A DNA stretch of 47,131 bases from Blastococcus saxobsidens (GCF_002938435.1 NZ_POQT01000038.1:1-47131), one strand, 5' to 3'; shown: positions 8,019 through 17,085, counted from the stretch's first letter. Numbers and translations: made by a program. Notes: a model not told the origin generated them from the letters alone.

Positions 8019-9248
8019 ATGCGCTACCTCTTCCGGCCACCGGCCGCGGACGCGACGGGCCTTCTGCTGCTGCCGTGGGACCAGCCGCTGGAGGAGTGGG
8101 ACCACGACCTCTTGCTCGACGTGCCCTCGCGCGGCATCTCCCGGCACGTCGTCCGGTTCGTCGCCGTCGAGGACCGGGTCTACGCGCTCAAGGAGATCGA
8201 CGAGCGGCTGGCACGGCACGAGTACGCGCTGCTGGCCCAGTTCGAGGGCGAGGGCCTGCCCGCGGTGTCGGTGCTCGGCATCTGCGTCGACCGGCCGGAC
8301 GAGCAGCCCGCCGTGCTGGTCACCCGCTACCTCGAGTACTCGATGTCCTACCGGTGGCTGTTCTCCCGCCCGCGCGGCGAGCGCTCGGCGGAGCAGTTGC
8401 TGGACACGATGGTCGTGCTGCTCGTGCGGCTGCACCTGGCGGGGGTCTTCTGGGGTGACTGCTCGCTGTCCAACACCCTCTTCCGGCTCGACGCCGGCAC
8501 CTTCGCCGCGTACCTGGTCGACGCCGAGACGGTCGAGCGCCACCCGAGCCTGTCGCCGGGCCAGCGGGCCTACGACGTCGACCTCGCGCGCGAGCGGGTC
8601 GGCGCCGAGCTGCTGGACCTGCAGTTCGGCGGTCTGCTGCCCGCCGACATCGACCCGATCGAGGTGGCCGACAGCCTCCCGCCGCGCTACGAGTCGCTGT
8701 GGGAGGAGGTCACGCGCGAGGAGGTATTCCGCACCGACGAGCAGCGCTACCGCGTCGCCGAGCGGCTCCAGCGGCTCAACGACCTCGGCTTCGACGTCGG
8801 CGAGGTGGAGCTGAAGACCACCGACGGGGGCACCCGGCTGCGGGTGGAGACCCGGGTGGCCGGACCGGGGCACAACCGGCACGAGCTGTTCCGCCTCGCC
8901 GGCCTGGAGGTGCAGGAGCGGCAGGCCCAGCGGCTGCTCAACGACGTCCGGGCCTTCCGCGCCTACCTGGAGCAGAAGTCGGGCAGCCCGGTTCCGGAGA
9001 CGATCGCCGGGCACCGCTGGCTCGCCGAGGTCTACCAGCCCGTCGTCGACGCGATCCCCGAGGACCTGCGCGGCCGGCTGGAGCCGGCCGAGGTGTTCCA
9101 CGAGGTGCTCGAGCACCGGTGGTTCCTGTCGGAGCAGGCCGGCCGGGACGTCGGGACGACGAAGGCGGCGCGGTCCTACTTCGACACCGTGCTGCCGCGC
9201 ACGCCGCAGGAGCTGACGACGCCGTCGGTCATCGCCGGCCGCGGCTGA
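8019..9248 (+). CDS. DUF4032 kinase-fold protein
   Basis: 409 aa from ATG 8019, with GGAGCG about 7 nt upstream. The N-terminal half looks like a small protein/LPS-kinase-like fold: a Lys in VYALKEID (K58), a catalytic-loop-like FWGDCSLSNTLFR (D147, N152) and a DFG-equivalent YLVDAETVE (D168). The rest, residues ~250-400, is helical and contains the DUF4032 C-terminal region (RVAGPGHNRHELFRLAGLEVQERQAQRLLNDVRAF). Conservation of the key Lys, two Asp and Asn suggests that it may still bind ATP. Substrate unknown. It lies directly upstream of the sugar importer on the same strand, so a link to sugar uptake or phosphorylation is an inference from position. Confidence 0.85.
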   Translation: MRYLFRPPAADATGLLLLPWDQPLEEWDHDLLLDVPSRGISRHVVRFVAVEDRVYALKEIDERLARHEYALLAQFEGEGLPAVSVLGICVDRPDEQPAVLVTRYLEYSMSYRWLFSRPRGERSAEQLLDTMVVLLVRLHLAGVFWGDCSLSNTLFRLDAGTFAAYLVDAETVERHPSLSPGQRAYDVDLARERVGAELLDLQFGGLLPADIDPIEVADSLPPRYESLWEEVTREEVFRTDEQRYRVAERLQRLNDLGFDVGEVELKTTDGGTRLRVETRVAGPGHNRHELFRLAGLEVQERQAQRLLNDVRAFRAYLEQKSGSPVPETIAGHRWLAEVYQPVVDAIPEDLRGRLEPAEVFHEVLEHRWFLSEQAGRDVGTTKAARSYFDTVLPRTPQELTTPSVIAGRG

Positions 9249-9299
9249 GACCGCATCAGGAAGCCGGCCGGCACCACCCCGGCGCCCGTGGCACGTCTC

Positions 9300-9342
9300 G
9301 GTCCGGACGCGATCCGCGGTCCGGCGCCGGTTCGAATTGACA
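9300..9342 (+). promoter_or_regulatory. Candidate control region of the sugar importer operon
   Basis: Two direct copies of GGTCCGG (9300-9306 and 9318-9324) precede a consensus -35-like TTGACA at 9337-9342 in a locally AT-richer patch. No good -10 is visible at 17 nt. This could be a regulated promoter with an upstream binding site; the regulator is unknown. Confidence 0.35.
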
Positions 9343-9418
9343 CCCTTTGTGAGCTGCACCACGCTCCGAAGATCACGGCGACCAACCGTCGCCGTCGCGC
9401 CAACGGAGGCGATGCACC

Positions 9419-10780
9419 GTGCCCTACGCGGCTGGCAGACCAGGGCCCGAGAAGCGGGCGACCACGATCCGACCGGCCGCGCGGAGGACACGGGGCAGAC
9501 CCGTCGCCGCGGCCGCCTCCCTCCTGGTCACGGCCGGGACGCTCGTCGCCTGCGGCGGTGACAGCGGAGGCGCCTCCTCCCTCACCTGGTACATCAACCC
9601 CGACGCCGGCGGGCAGGCCGAGATCGCCGCCCGGTGCACCGAGGCGTCCGAGGGCCGCTACACGATCGAGACGGCGCTGCTGCCGCGCGACGCGGCGTCC
9701 CAGCGCGAGCAGCTGATCCGGCGCCTCGCGGCCAACGACGACTCCATCGACCTGATGAGCCTGGACCCCCCGTTCATCCCCGAGTTCGCGCAGGCCGGCT
9801 TCCTGGCCCCCGTGCCCGAGGACGTCGCCCAGCGGGTCACCGAGGACGTCGTCGAGAGCGCCGTCGAGGGATCGACCTGGGACGACGAGCTCGTCGCGAT
9901 CCCGTTCTGGGCCAACACCCAGGTGCTCTGGTACCGCAAGTCCGTCGCCGAGGCGGCGGGGCTGGACATGGAGGAGCCGGTGACCTGGGAGCAGATCGTC
10001 CAGGCCGCCGAGGAGACCGGCACGCTGGTCGGTGCCCAGGGCGCCCGGGCCGAGTCGCTCACCGTCTGGTTCAACGCCCTCATCGAGTCCGCCGGCGGCT
10101 CGATCATCACCGACGCCTCACCGGAGGACCCCGCGCAGATCGAACTGGGACTCGACACCGAGGCGGGCCAGCGGGCCACCGAGGTGATGAAGATGGTGGC
10201 CGAGTCCGAGGCGGCCGGGGCGGCGTTCTCCACGTCCAACGAGGACTCCAGCGCCACCGGGCTGGAGAGCGAGAACGGCGGGTTCAACGTCAACTACCCG
10301 TTCGTCTACCCCCGTGCGCTGGGCGCCGTCGAGGCCGGGACGATGGATGCCTCCGTTCCCGAGGACTACGCCGCGGCGATCTACCCCCGGGTGGACGAGG
10401 ACGAGCCGGCCGCACCGCCCTACGGCGGGATCAACCTCGGGGTGGGTGCCTTCAGCGAGAGCCCCGAGCTGGCCTACGAGGCCGCCGAGTGCATCGTCTC
10501 CGACGAGAACCAGGCGTACTACTTCGTGACCAACGGCAACCCGGCGTCGGCCACCTCGGTGTACGACGACCCGGAGGTGCTGGAGGCGTTCCCGATGGCC
10601 CCGGTCATCCGGGAGTCCCTGGAGCTGGCCGCCCCCCGGCCGCAGACGCCGTACTACAACGAGATCTCGGTCGGCATCCAGCGCAGCTACCACCCGCCGT
10701 CGGGCGTGGACCCGGGCCGGACCGGCGAGAGGGCCACCGAGCTGATCAAGGCGGTTCTGGCGAAGGAGGACCTGCTGTGA
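9419..10780 (+). CDS. lpqY: LpqY-like sugar-binding lipoprotein of ABC importer
   Basis: 453 aa from GTG 9419 with GGAGG 9 nt upstream. A basic N-region and hydrophobic stretch end in a lipobox LVAC with the lipidated Cys at 45, so it is a surface lipoprotein. The body is a cluster-D type solute-binding protein (DUF/SBP_bac_1) whose order of motifs closely follows mycobacterial LpqY: AxRC near the start, GRYTIE, LPRDAASQREQLIRRLA, DLMSLD, FAQAGF, IPFWANTQVLWYRK, WFNALIESAGGSI, NVNYPFVYPRAL, YGGINLGVGAFSES. LpqY binds trehalose for recycling. Trehalose is thus the leading substrate, but other disaccharides are possible. First gene of the operon; its stop overlaps the next start (GTGA). Confidence 0.85.
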   Translation: MPYAAGRPGPEKRATTIRPAARRTRGRPVAAAASLLVTAGTLVACGGDSGGASSLTWYINPDAGGQAEIAARCTEASEGRYTIETALLPRDAASQREQLIRRLAANDDSIDLMSLDPPFIPEFAQAGFLAPVPEDVAQRVTEDVVESAVEGSTWDDELVAIPFWANTQVLWYRKSVAEAAGLDMEEPVTWEQIVQAAEETGTLVGAQGARAESLTVWFNALIESAGGSIITDASPEDPAQIELGLDTEAGQRATEVMKMVAESEAAGAAFSTSNEDSSATGLESENGGFNVNYPFVYPRALGAVEAGTMDASVPEDYAAAIYPRVDEDEPAAPPYGGINLGVGAFSESPELAYEAAECIVSDENQAYYFVTNGNPASATSVYDDPEVLEAFPMAPVIRESLELAAPRPQTPYYNEISVGIQRSYHPPSGVDPGRTGERATELIKAVLAKEDLL

Positions 10781-11736
10781 CGACGACGACGCTCCCGCCG
10801 GGCAAGAAGACCGAACCGGTCTCCGCGCCCGACAAGGGGATCACCGACCGGGCACGCAGCGAGCGGAAGCTCGGCTGGCTGCTGGCCGGTCCGGCGTTCG
10901 CGGTGATGCTGCTGGTCACCGCCTACCCGATCCTGCAGGCCACCTACGAGTCGCTGTTCGACTACCGGCTCACCGACCCGGAGAACCGCTCCTTCGTCGG
11001 GCTGACCAACTACTGGGTCATCCTCACCGACTCGCTCTGGTGGGAGTCGATCGGCGTGACGGCGTTCATCACGCTGGTCACCGTCGCGGTCGAGCTGGTC
11101 CTCGGCTTCGGCCTCGCGCTGGTGATGGTCAAGGCACTGCGGGCGCTGCGGCCGGTGCTGCGGGCGGCGATCCTCATCCCGTACGCGGTCATCACCGTGG
11201 TGTCGGCCTTCGCCTGGCAGTTCGCCTTCGACATCAACTCCGGCTTCGTGAACTCCTGGTTCACCTGGCTGCCCGGCGTCGCCGCCGACACCGACTGGTT
11301 CGGTGACCGGTGGACGGCCATCCTGGTCATCTGCCTCGCCGAGATCTGGAAGACCACCCCGTTCATCTCGCTGCTCCTCCTGGCGGGCCTGGCCCAGGTG
11401 CCCGAGGTGCTCCAGGAGGCGGCCAAGGTGGACGGCGCCACGCGGTGGCAGCGGATGTGGCGGGTGACCATCCCGAACATGAAGGCGGCGATCATGGTCG
11501 CGCTGCTCTTCCGCACCCTGGACGCATTCCGGGTCTTCGACACCATCTTCATCATGACCAACGGGGCCAACGGCACCGAGTCGGTGTCGTTCCTCGCCTA
11601 CCGGCAGACCATCGCCCGGTTGGAGATCGGGCTGGGGTCGGCGGTGTCGGTGCTGCTCTTCCTGTGCGTGGTCGCGATCGCCTTCTCCTTCATCAAGCTC
11701 TTCAAGGTCGACCTGGCCCAGGCCCGGGGGGAGTAG
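10777..11736 (+). CDS. sugA: Sugar ABC importer permease, SugA-like
   Basis: 319 aa. The GTG at 10777 overlaps the lipoprotein stop by 4 nt, so translation is probably coupled. A polar N-terminus of ~30 residues is followed by six transmembrane segments of the MalF/binding-protein-dependent permease type. The EAA loop that docks on the ATPase reads EAAKVDGATRWQRMWRVTIP around residues 214-233. It would form the channel with the next gene product in the cell membrane and accept sugar from the lipoprotein. Confidence 0.88.
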   Translation: MTTTTLPPGKKTEPVSAPDKGITDRARSERKLGWLLAGPAFAVMLLVTAYPILQATYESLFDYRLTDPENRSFVGLTNYWVILTDSLWWESIGVTAFITLVTVAVELVLGFGLALVMVKALRALRPVLRAAILIPYAVITVVSAFAWQFAFDINSGFVNSWFTWLPGVAADTDWFGDRWTAILVICLAEIWKTTPFISLLLLAGLAQVPEVLQEAAKVDGATRWQRMWRVTIPNMKAAIMVALLFRTLDAFRVFDTIFIMTNGANGTESVSFLAYRQTIARLEIGLGSAVSVLLFLCVVAIAFSFIKLFKVDLAQARGE

Positions 11737-11739
11737 TCC

Positions 11740-12573
11740 ATGTCCACGCGGAAGAAGCTCGTCTGGGGCCTCGGCGGCGCGCTCATCGTCGTCTACTGCC
11801 TGTTCCCGATCGCCTGGATCGTCTCGGTGTCGTTCAAGGCGCCCAGCGACCTCGCCAACGGCAGCTTCCTGCCGACCGAGCTCACCTGGCAGAACTACGA
11901 CCTGATCCTGTTCGGCGGGGCCAGCGACCTGTTCCTCCCGGCGCTGGTGAACTCCTTCGGCATCTGCCTGATCGCCACGGCGATCTCCTGCCTGCTGGCC
12001 ATGTTCGCCGCCTACGCGATCGCGCGGCTGGACTTCCCCGGCAAGAAGCTGATCCTGTCCACGGCGCTGGCGGTGGCGATCTTCCCGGTCATCTCGATCG
12101 TGACGCCGCTGTTCAACCTGTGGCGCAACATCGGCCTGTACGACACCTGGCCGGGGCTGATCATCCCGTACCTGTCGCTGACGCTGCCGATCTCGATCTG
12201 GACCATGTCGGCGTTCTTCCGGGAGATCCCCTGGGAGATGGAGCAGGCGGCCCAGGTGGACGGCGCCACCACGTGGCAGGCGTTCCGCAAGGTGATCGTG
12301 CCGCTGGCGGCGCCGGGTGTGTTCACCACGGCGATCATCGCCTTCTTCATCGCCTGGAACGACTTCATCTACGGGATCTCGCTGACCTCCACCGAGGCGG
12401 CCCGCCCGGTGCCCGCGGCGCTCGGTCTGTTCACCGGCGCCTCGCAGTTCGAGGAGCCCACCGGCGCCATCTCGGCGGCGGCGGTCATCGTGACGATCCC
12501 GGTCGTCGTCCTCGTCCTGCTCTTCCAGCGGCGCATCGTCGCCGGTCTCACCAACGGCGCGGTCAAGGGCTGA
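11740..12573 (+). CDS. sugB: Sugar ABC importer permease, SugB-like
   Basis: 277 aa, MalG type with six predicted membrane segments. The EAA motif EQAAQVDGATTWQAFRKVIVP lies near residues 168-187. ATG 11740 starts 3 nt after the preceding stop; GGGGGAGTAG at the end of the upstream gene serves as ribosome site. Partner of the SugA-like permease. Confidence 0.9.
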   Translation: MSTRKKLVWGLGGALIVVYCLFPIAWIVSVSFKAPSDLANGSFLPTELTWQNYDLILFGGASDLFLPALVNSFGICLIATAISCLLAMFAAYAIARLDFPGKKLILSTALAVAIFPVISIVTPLFNLWRNIGLYDTWPGLIIPYLSLTLPISIWTMSAFFREIPWEMEQAAQVDGATTWQAFRKVIVPLAAPGVFTTAIIAFFIAWNDFIYGISLTSTEAARPVPAALGLFTGASQFEEPTGAISAAAVIVTIPVVVLVLLFQRRIVAGLTNGAVKG

Positions 12574-12628
12574 CCGCCATGACCCCGACCTGCCTTCCCT
12601 CATCGACCTCCCGAGAGGACGAACACTG

Positions 12629-13906
12629 ATGGCCTCCATCGAGATGAACAACATCGTCAAGAAGTACGGCGACGGGTTCCCGGCGGTCAACGACGTCAGC
12701 CTGGACATCGCCGACGGGGAGTTCATGATCCTCGTCGGGCCCTCCGGCTGCGGTAAGTCGACGCTGCTGCGGATGATCGTCGGGCTGGAGGACATCACCA
12801 GCGGCGACATGGTCATCGGTGGCAAGCGGGTCAACGACCTGGCGCCCCGCGACCGCAACCTGTCGATGGTCTTCCAGAACTACGCCCTGTACCCGCACAT
12901 GACGGTGTACGAGAACATCGCCTTCCCGCTGCGGCTGTCCAAGACCCCCGACGACGAGGTCCGCCGCCGCGTCACCGAGGCCTCCGACGTGCTGGAGCTC
13001 GAGGAGCACCTGGAGCGCAAGCCGGCCAACCTCTCCGGTGGTCAGCGCCAGCGGGTCGCCATGGGGCGGGCCATCGTCCGGCAGGCCGATGCGTTCCTCT
13101 TCGACGAGCCGCTGTCCAACCTGGACGCCAAGCTGCGCGGCCAGATGCGCACCGAGATCTCCCGGCTGCAGCGCCGGCTGGGGATCACCACCGTCTACGT
13201 CACCCACGACCAGACCGAGGCCATGACTCTCGGCGACCGGGTCTGCGTGCTGCGGAAGGGCAAGATCCAGCAGGTCGCCTCCCCGCGGGAGCTCTACGAG
13301 CAGCCGGTCAACCTCTTCGTCGCCGGTTTCATCGGCTCCCCGCCGATGAACTTCCTCCCGGCGACGCCGGAGGGCAACCGGCTGCGCACACCGTTCGGCG
13401 AGATCGAGCTGGACGAGAAGCGGGCGGCCGCGGTGGCCGGCCACGACCTGCTGCTGGTCGGCATCCGCCCCGAGTACTTCGACGACGCCTCGCTCGTCGA
13501 CGAGGCGAAGCTGCCGCTCGGCTCGACGTTCCGGGCGAAGGTCGACGTGACCGAGTGGCTGGGCGACTCGCAGTACGCCTACATCCCCTACGACGCCCCC
13601 GACTCGATCCGCACGCAGCTGCGCGACCTGTCCAAGGAGCTGGACTCCGAGGAGCTGCGCACCCAGGCGATCGTCTCCATCGACGCCACCAGTCGCATCC
13701 GGGAGGGGCGCGAGGCGGAGTTCTGGCTGGACAGTCGGAAGATCCACGTGTTCGACCCGCAGTCGGGGGAGAACCTGACCCGGGACGCGGAAGCCGGCGC
13801 GGAGCTGACCCGGCTCGCCACGCAGGACCGGATGGAGCAGGCGGAGGAGGCCCGCGGCCGGGACACCGACGCACGCGGGGGCGCGACGGCCGTGGGCGTC
13901 GGCTGA
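12629..13906 (+). CDS. sugC: Sugar ABC importer ATPase, SugC/MsmX-like
   Basis: 425 aa from ATG 12629, with GAGAGGACG upstream. Complete ATPase: Walker A GPSGCGKST from residue ~37, Q-loop FQNYALYPHM, signature NLSGGQRQRVAMGRAIVR, Walker B LFDEPLSNLD, H-loop VTHDQTEAM. A TOBE/MalK-type regulatory domain follows from ~240 (FIGSPPMNFLPA, IRPEYFDD). The last ~35 residues are an extra charged tail. It powers the two upstream permeases; having its own ATPase in the operon argues for a dedicated, not shared, energiser. Confidence 0.92.
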   Translation: MASIEMNNIVKKYGDGFPAVNDVSLDIADGEFMILVGPSGCGKSTLLRMIVGLEDITSGDMVIGGKRVNDLAPRDRNLSMVFQNYALYPHMTVYENIAFPLRLSKTPDDEVRRRVTEASDVLELEEHLERKPANLSGGQRQRVAMGRAIVRQADAFLFDEPLSNLDAKLRGQMRTEISRLQRRLGITTVYVTHDQTEAMTLGDRVCVLRKGKIQQVASPRELYEQPVNLFVAGFIGSPPMNFLPATPEGNRLRTPFGEIELDEKRAAAVAGHDLLLVGIRPEYFDDASLVDEAKLPLGSTFRAKVDVTEWLGDSQYAYIPYDAPDSIRTQLRDLSKELDSEELRTQAIVSIDATSRIREGREAEFWLDSRKIHVFDPQSGENLTRDAEAGAELTRLATQDRMEQAEEARGRDTDARGGATAVGVG

Positions 13907-13929
13907 CCGGTCCCGCGTCCCGGCGCGGC

Positions 13930-13935
13930 TATCGT
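13930..13935 (+). promoter_or_regulatory. Possible -10 box for lspA
   Basis: TATCGT fits TANNNT. A start of transcription near 13942 would place the following hairpin at the very 5' end of the lspA message. Confidence 0.35.
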
Positions 13936-13939
13936 CGTC

Positions 13940-13968
13940 GGTACCGGGGGCCGTCCGCCCCCGGTGCC
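13940..13968 (+). terminator. Hairpin between the sugar importer and lspA
   Basis: A 12-bp stem (13940-13951 with 13957-13968) with one U-G pair and a 5-nt loop. It is either the terminator of the importer operon or a structured 5' end of the lspA mRNA; there is no U tract to decide. Confidence 0.55.
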
Positions 13969-14009
13969 GACCGATCGAGGAGACCCCGCTGACCGAGCAC
14001 GCCGAGCCG

Positions 14010-14579
14010 GTGGACGAGCCGACGGGTGGCGCCTCCGCCGTGGCCGAGCCGCAACGCGGTCGCTTGCGGACGCGGCTGCTGCTCTCGCTGGCCGCGGTCG
14101 TGCTGCTGGCCGACCTGATGACCAAGCTCGTCGTGGTCGCCAGGATCGAGCCGGGCGAGGACATCCGTGTCCTCGGCGGCGCCCTCTACCTCACGAACCT
14201 GCGCAACACCGGTGCCGCCTTCTCCTTCGCCGAGGGGTTCACCGTGGTGTTCAGCCTGGTCGCGCTGGTGGTCGTCGTCGTCATCGTGCGGACCGCGCGC
14301 CGGCTGTTCTCCACCGGCTGGGCCGTGGCCCTGGGTCTCGTGCTCGGTGGCGCGCTCGGCAACCTGGTCGACCGCGTCTTCCGCCACCCCGGCTTCCTGC
14401 GCGGCGGCGTCGTCGACTTCCTGTCCGTGTTCGGCCCCGACGGTCGGATCTGGCCGGTGTTCAACGTGGCTGACTCGGCCATCGTCTGCGGCGGCATCCT
14501 GGGGGTGTTCCTGGCGCTGCGCGGCATCGAGTTCGACGGCACCCGGAGCAGTGGCGAGGACCGCGCCGACACCGCCTGA
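14010..14579 (+). CDS. lspA: Lipoprotein signal peptidase
   Basis: SPase II removes signal peptides from prolipoproteins such as the LpqY-like protein upstream. From the GTG at 14010 it is 189 aa with four membrane segments. Both catalytic aspartates are visible: D121 in GNLVDRVFR and D155 in [11 protein letters not shown], with NTGAAFSF before them. The GTG lacks a ribosome site. An in-frame CTG at 13989, seven codons earlier, has GAGGAG ~6 nt upstream and may be the true start, so the N-terminus is uncertain. rluD follows closely on the same strand, a common actinobacterial order. Confidence 0.93.
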   Translation: MDEPTGGASAVAEPQRGRLRTRLLLSLAAVVLLADLMTKLVVVARIEPGEDIRVLGGALYLTNLRNTGAAFSFAEGFTVVFSLVALVVVVVIVRTARRLFSTGWAVALGLVLGGALGNLVDRVFRHPGFLRGGVVDFLSVFGPDGRIWPVFNVADSAIVCGGILGVFLALRGIEFDGTRSSGEDRADTA

Positions 14580-14613
14580 CCTCCGGCTGCACCCTCCCGT
14601 CCGGCCCGACCCG

Positions 14614-14619
14614 CACAAT
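14614..14619 (+). promoter_or_regulatory. -10-like box before rluD
   Basis: CACAAT lies 7 nt before GTG 14627 with no Shine-Dalgarno present; it supports a leaderless start there. The first base departs from TANNNT. Confidence 0.3.
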
Positions 14620-14626
14620 GGGTGCC

Positions 14627-15565
14627 GTGACCAGCACTCCCGGCCTGCACCGGGCCCTTCCGGTGCCCGACGGGCTCGAGGGGCAGCGGGTGGACCAGGC
14701 GCTGTCCCGGCTCTTCGGGCTGTCCCGCACGACTGCCGCCGAGGTGGCCGACGCCGGCCTGGTGGTGGTCGACGGCCGCGTCCGCGGCAAGGGCGACCGG
14801 CTCACCGGTGGCAGCTGGCTGGAGGTGGAGCTGCCGGCCCCGCCCGGCGAGCCGGCCCCGCCCAAGCCCGTCGAGGGCATGACGATCCTGCACGACGACG
14901 ACGACCTGGTGGTCGTCGACAAGCCCGTCGGGGTCGCCGCCCACCCCAGCCCCGGCTGGGACGGCCCGACCGTGATCGGCGGGCTGGCCGCGGCCGGCTA
15001 CCGGATCTCCACGTCGGGGGCGGCCGAGCGGCAGGGCGTGGTCCACCGCCTGGACGCCGCCACCACGGGGGTGATGGTGGTGGCCAAGAGCGAGCGGGCC
15101 TACACCGCGCTCAAGGCCGCGTTCAAGGAACGCACGGTCGAGAAGGGGTACAACGCCCTGGTCCAGGGCCACCCCGACCCCTCCCGCGGCACCATCGACG
15201 CCCCGATCGACCGGCACCCGAAGCACGACTGGCGGTTCGCGGTGGTCCAGGGCGGTCGCCCCTCGGTCACCCACTACGAGGTCATGGAGGCCTTCGCCGC
15301 CGCCAGCCTGGTCGACATCCGGCTCGAGACCGGTCGCACCCACCAGATCCGGGTGCACTTCTCCGCGCTGCGCCACCCCTGCGTCGGCGACACGACCTAC
15401 GGCGCCGACCCCACGCTGGCCGCGCGGCTGGGGGTGTCGCGCCAGTGGCTGCACGCGGTCCGCCTGGGATTCCCGCACCCGGCCGACGGGAGCTGGGCGG
15501 AGTTCACCAGCGAGTACCCGCCCGACCTCGCCGGCGCGCTGGCCGTCCTGCGCGCCGAGGCCTGA
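14627..15565 (+). CDS. rluD: RluA-family pseudouridine synthase (RluD-like)
   Basis: Converts uridines of 23S rRNA to pseudouridine. 312 aa from GTG 14627; an ATG at 14618 is in frame and would add three residues. An S4 RNA-binding domain occupies ~12-75 ([22 protein letters not shown]). The catalytic domain has the RluA motif [19 protein letters not shown] with catalytic D143; the usual HRLDxxTSG has T for [17 protein letters not shown] and GDTTYGADP are also present. Placement after lspA is typical of Actinobacteria. Confidence 0.92.
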   Translation: MTSTPGLHRALPVPDGLEGQRVDQALSRLFGLSRTTAAEVADAGLVVVDGRVRGKGDRLTGGSWLEVELPAPPGEPAPPKPVEGMTILHDDDDLVVVDKPVGVAAHPSPGWDGPTVIGGLAAAGYRISTSGAAERQGVVHRLDAATTGVMVVAKSERAYTALKAAFKERTVEKGYNALVQGHPDPSRGTIDAPIDRHPKHDWRFAVVQGGRPSVTHYEVMEAFAAASLVDIRLETGRTHQIRVHFSALRHPCVGDTTYGADPTLAARLGVSRQWLHAVRLGFPHPADGSWAEFTSEYPPDLAGALAVLRAEA

Positions 15566-15575
15566 TCCACCCGCG

Positions 15576-16379
15576 GTGACCGGTCTGCCGGACTCCCTCG
15601 CCGACTTCGGGCCCGCCGCCCTGGCGGCGGTCGTGGTCGCGGCCTACCTGGTCGTGGGAGAGCCGGTGGCCGGGCACGTCCTGCACCGGCGGTTCGAGGG
15701 GCGGCTGCGCAGCGACGCCGGGGCGCGGCGCTCGTTCTACCGGCGGCTGCTGGTCCTCGAGTGGGGCCTGGCGGTGCTGGCGTTCATCGTCTGGGCGTTC
15801 GCGACCGACGTCTCCGCCGGGGCGGTGGGGCTGCGCTGGCCGCAGAGCTGGCCCGGTCCGTTCACCGCGGTCGTCGTGGTCGTGGTGCTGCTGTTCGTCG
15901 TCGCCTCCACCCGGCAGCTGCGCGCGGGGGCGCTGCTGGAGATGACCCGACCCGCCCGCCGGCCGGGCGAGGGCCGGCACACCGAGCCGCCGGGGCAGTC
16001 GACGTTGGCGCTGCTCCCGCGCACCGACGACGAGCGGCGGCTGTTCACCGTCGTCGGGATCACCGCCGGCGTCTGCGAGGAGTGGCTCTACCGCGGCTTC
16101 TTCCTGGCCGTGGTCGCGGCGGTGCTGGGGGGAGCGACGTCGTTCGTGCTCGTCGTCGTCGCCGCGGTCGCCTTCGGGCTGGCGCACGCCTACCAGGGGC
16201 GGGCGGGGATCGTCCTCACCGGCGCGCTCGGCGGGGTGATGGCCGCCCTCTACCTGGACACCGGGTCGCTGCTGTGGCCGGTCCTGCTGCACGCCGTCAT
16301 CGACCTGCGCTTCCTCCTGGTCCCCGCGAGCGCCCTGCCCGCCTCGTCGCGGGGTGCGCAGGAGCCCCCGGAGGACTGA
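15576..16379 (+). CDS. CPBP family intramembrane metalloprotease
   Basis: 267 aa from GTG 15576. About seven hydrophobic segments. The three CPBP (CAAX protease and bacteriocin-processing, Abi) motifs are in order: EEWLYRG with E168-E169, FGLAHAY, and HAVID near the C-terminus. These provide the glutamate and histidine residues of the membrane-embedded active site. The substrate is unknown; family members process prenylated proteins or bacteriocins, or cleave anti-sigma factors. It starts 10 nt after rluD and may be cotranscribed. Confidence 0.88.
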   Translation: MTGLPDSLADFGPAALAAVVVAAYLVVGEPVAGHVLHRRFEGRLRSDAGARRSFYRRLLVLEWGLAVLAFIVWAFATDVSAGAVGLRWPQSWPGPFTAVVVVVVLLFVVASTRQLRAGALLEMTRPARRPGEGRHTEPPGQSTLALLPRTDDERRLFTVVGITAGVCEEWLYRGFFLAVVAAVLGGATSFVLVVVAAVAFGLAHAYQGRAGIVLTGALGGVMAALYLDTGSLLWPVLLHAVIDLRFLLVPASALPASSRGAQEPPED

Positions 16380-16405
16380 GCGGTGGGCGCGCGGAGAATG
16401 TCTCC

Positions 16406-16837
16406 GTGCCCAGCCCCACCGCCCGTGTCGCCACCTCCACGGACTGGCCGGAGGTCGCCGCGCTCCGCACGCGGGTGTTCGTCGAGGAGCAGGGCGTGCC
16501 GGCCGAGATCGAGCAGGACGCCGCCGACGCGACCGCCGTCCATGTGCTCAGCCGCGACGACGCCGGCCGGGTGGTGGCCACCGGCCGGTTGCTGCTCGAC
16601 GGGACGACGGCGCGGATCGGCCGGATGGCTGCGGACGCCGAGGTCCGTGGACGGGGGCACGGGGCGGCCGTGCTCGCCGAGCTGCACCGCCAGGCGGTCG
16701 CCCGTGGCGCCTCGGAGGTCGAGCTGCACGCCCAGCTGCCGGCCCGCCGCTTCTACGAGCGCGAGGGTTACTCCGCCGTCGGCGACGTGTACGAGGAGGC
16801 GGGTATCGCGCACGTGACGATGGTGCGGCGTCTCTGA
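16406..16837 (+). CDS. GNAT family N-acetyltransferase (ElaA-like)
   Basis: 143 aa from GTG 16406, with GGAGA about 8 nt upstream. The fold runs RVFVEEQGVPAEIEQD, VVATGRLL, GRMAADAEVRGRGHGAAVL (the acetyl-CoA pyrophosphate loop RGRGHG) and RRFYEREGYSAVGDVYEEAGI. This matches the ElaA/YjcF subgroup of unknown acceptor. A 56-bp palindromic repeat begins 4 nt after the stop and probably terminates transcription. Confidence 0.85.
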   Translation: MPSPTARVATSTDWPEVAALRTRVFVEEQGVPAEIEQDAADATAVHVLSRDDAGRVVATGRLLLDGTTARIGRMAADAEVRGRGHGAAVLAELHRQAVARGASEVELHAQLPARRFYEREGYSAVGDVYEEAGIAHVTMVRRL

Positions 16838-16840
16838 CAC

Positions 16841-16896
16841 GGCCCCCTGCAGGGGCCCGCGGCGAGCGTGCGAGTCGTGGGGGGCAGGGGGTCCTT
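16841..16896 (-). repeat. 56-bp palindromic interspersed repeat, copy 1
   Basis: Read on the minus strand it matches copy 2 (20732-20787) at 50 of 56 positions. The ends are CCCCCTGC and GCAGGGGG inverted arms, and 16844-16855 is a perfect 12-bp palindrome. It lies directly after the GNAT stop codon and may act as a terminator. Probably a lineage-specific REP-like element. Confidence 0.8.
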
Positions 16897-17085
16897 ACTG
16901 TGAGCAGACACGTCCTGTCAGACCCTCGGCGTAGAACCCAACCAGTGCGAGGATCGGGGCACCCCCGCAGGACCCGCCCGAGGTGCCCGTCACCCGGTGC
17001 TCGCACCACCGGTCTTCCCCGCCGGTCGCCAGCCGCGGTCCTCGCCGGCCGGCACGCACGACCAGTTGAGGAGCACGACCGCACC
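16897..17085. other. Intergenic region upstream of dnaE
   Basis: Together with the repeat this makes ~250 bp without a gene before the leader ORF of dnaE. The dnaE promoter should lie here, but I see no convincing hexamers. Confidence 0.4.
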
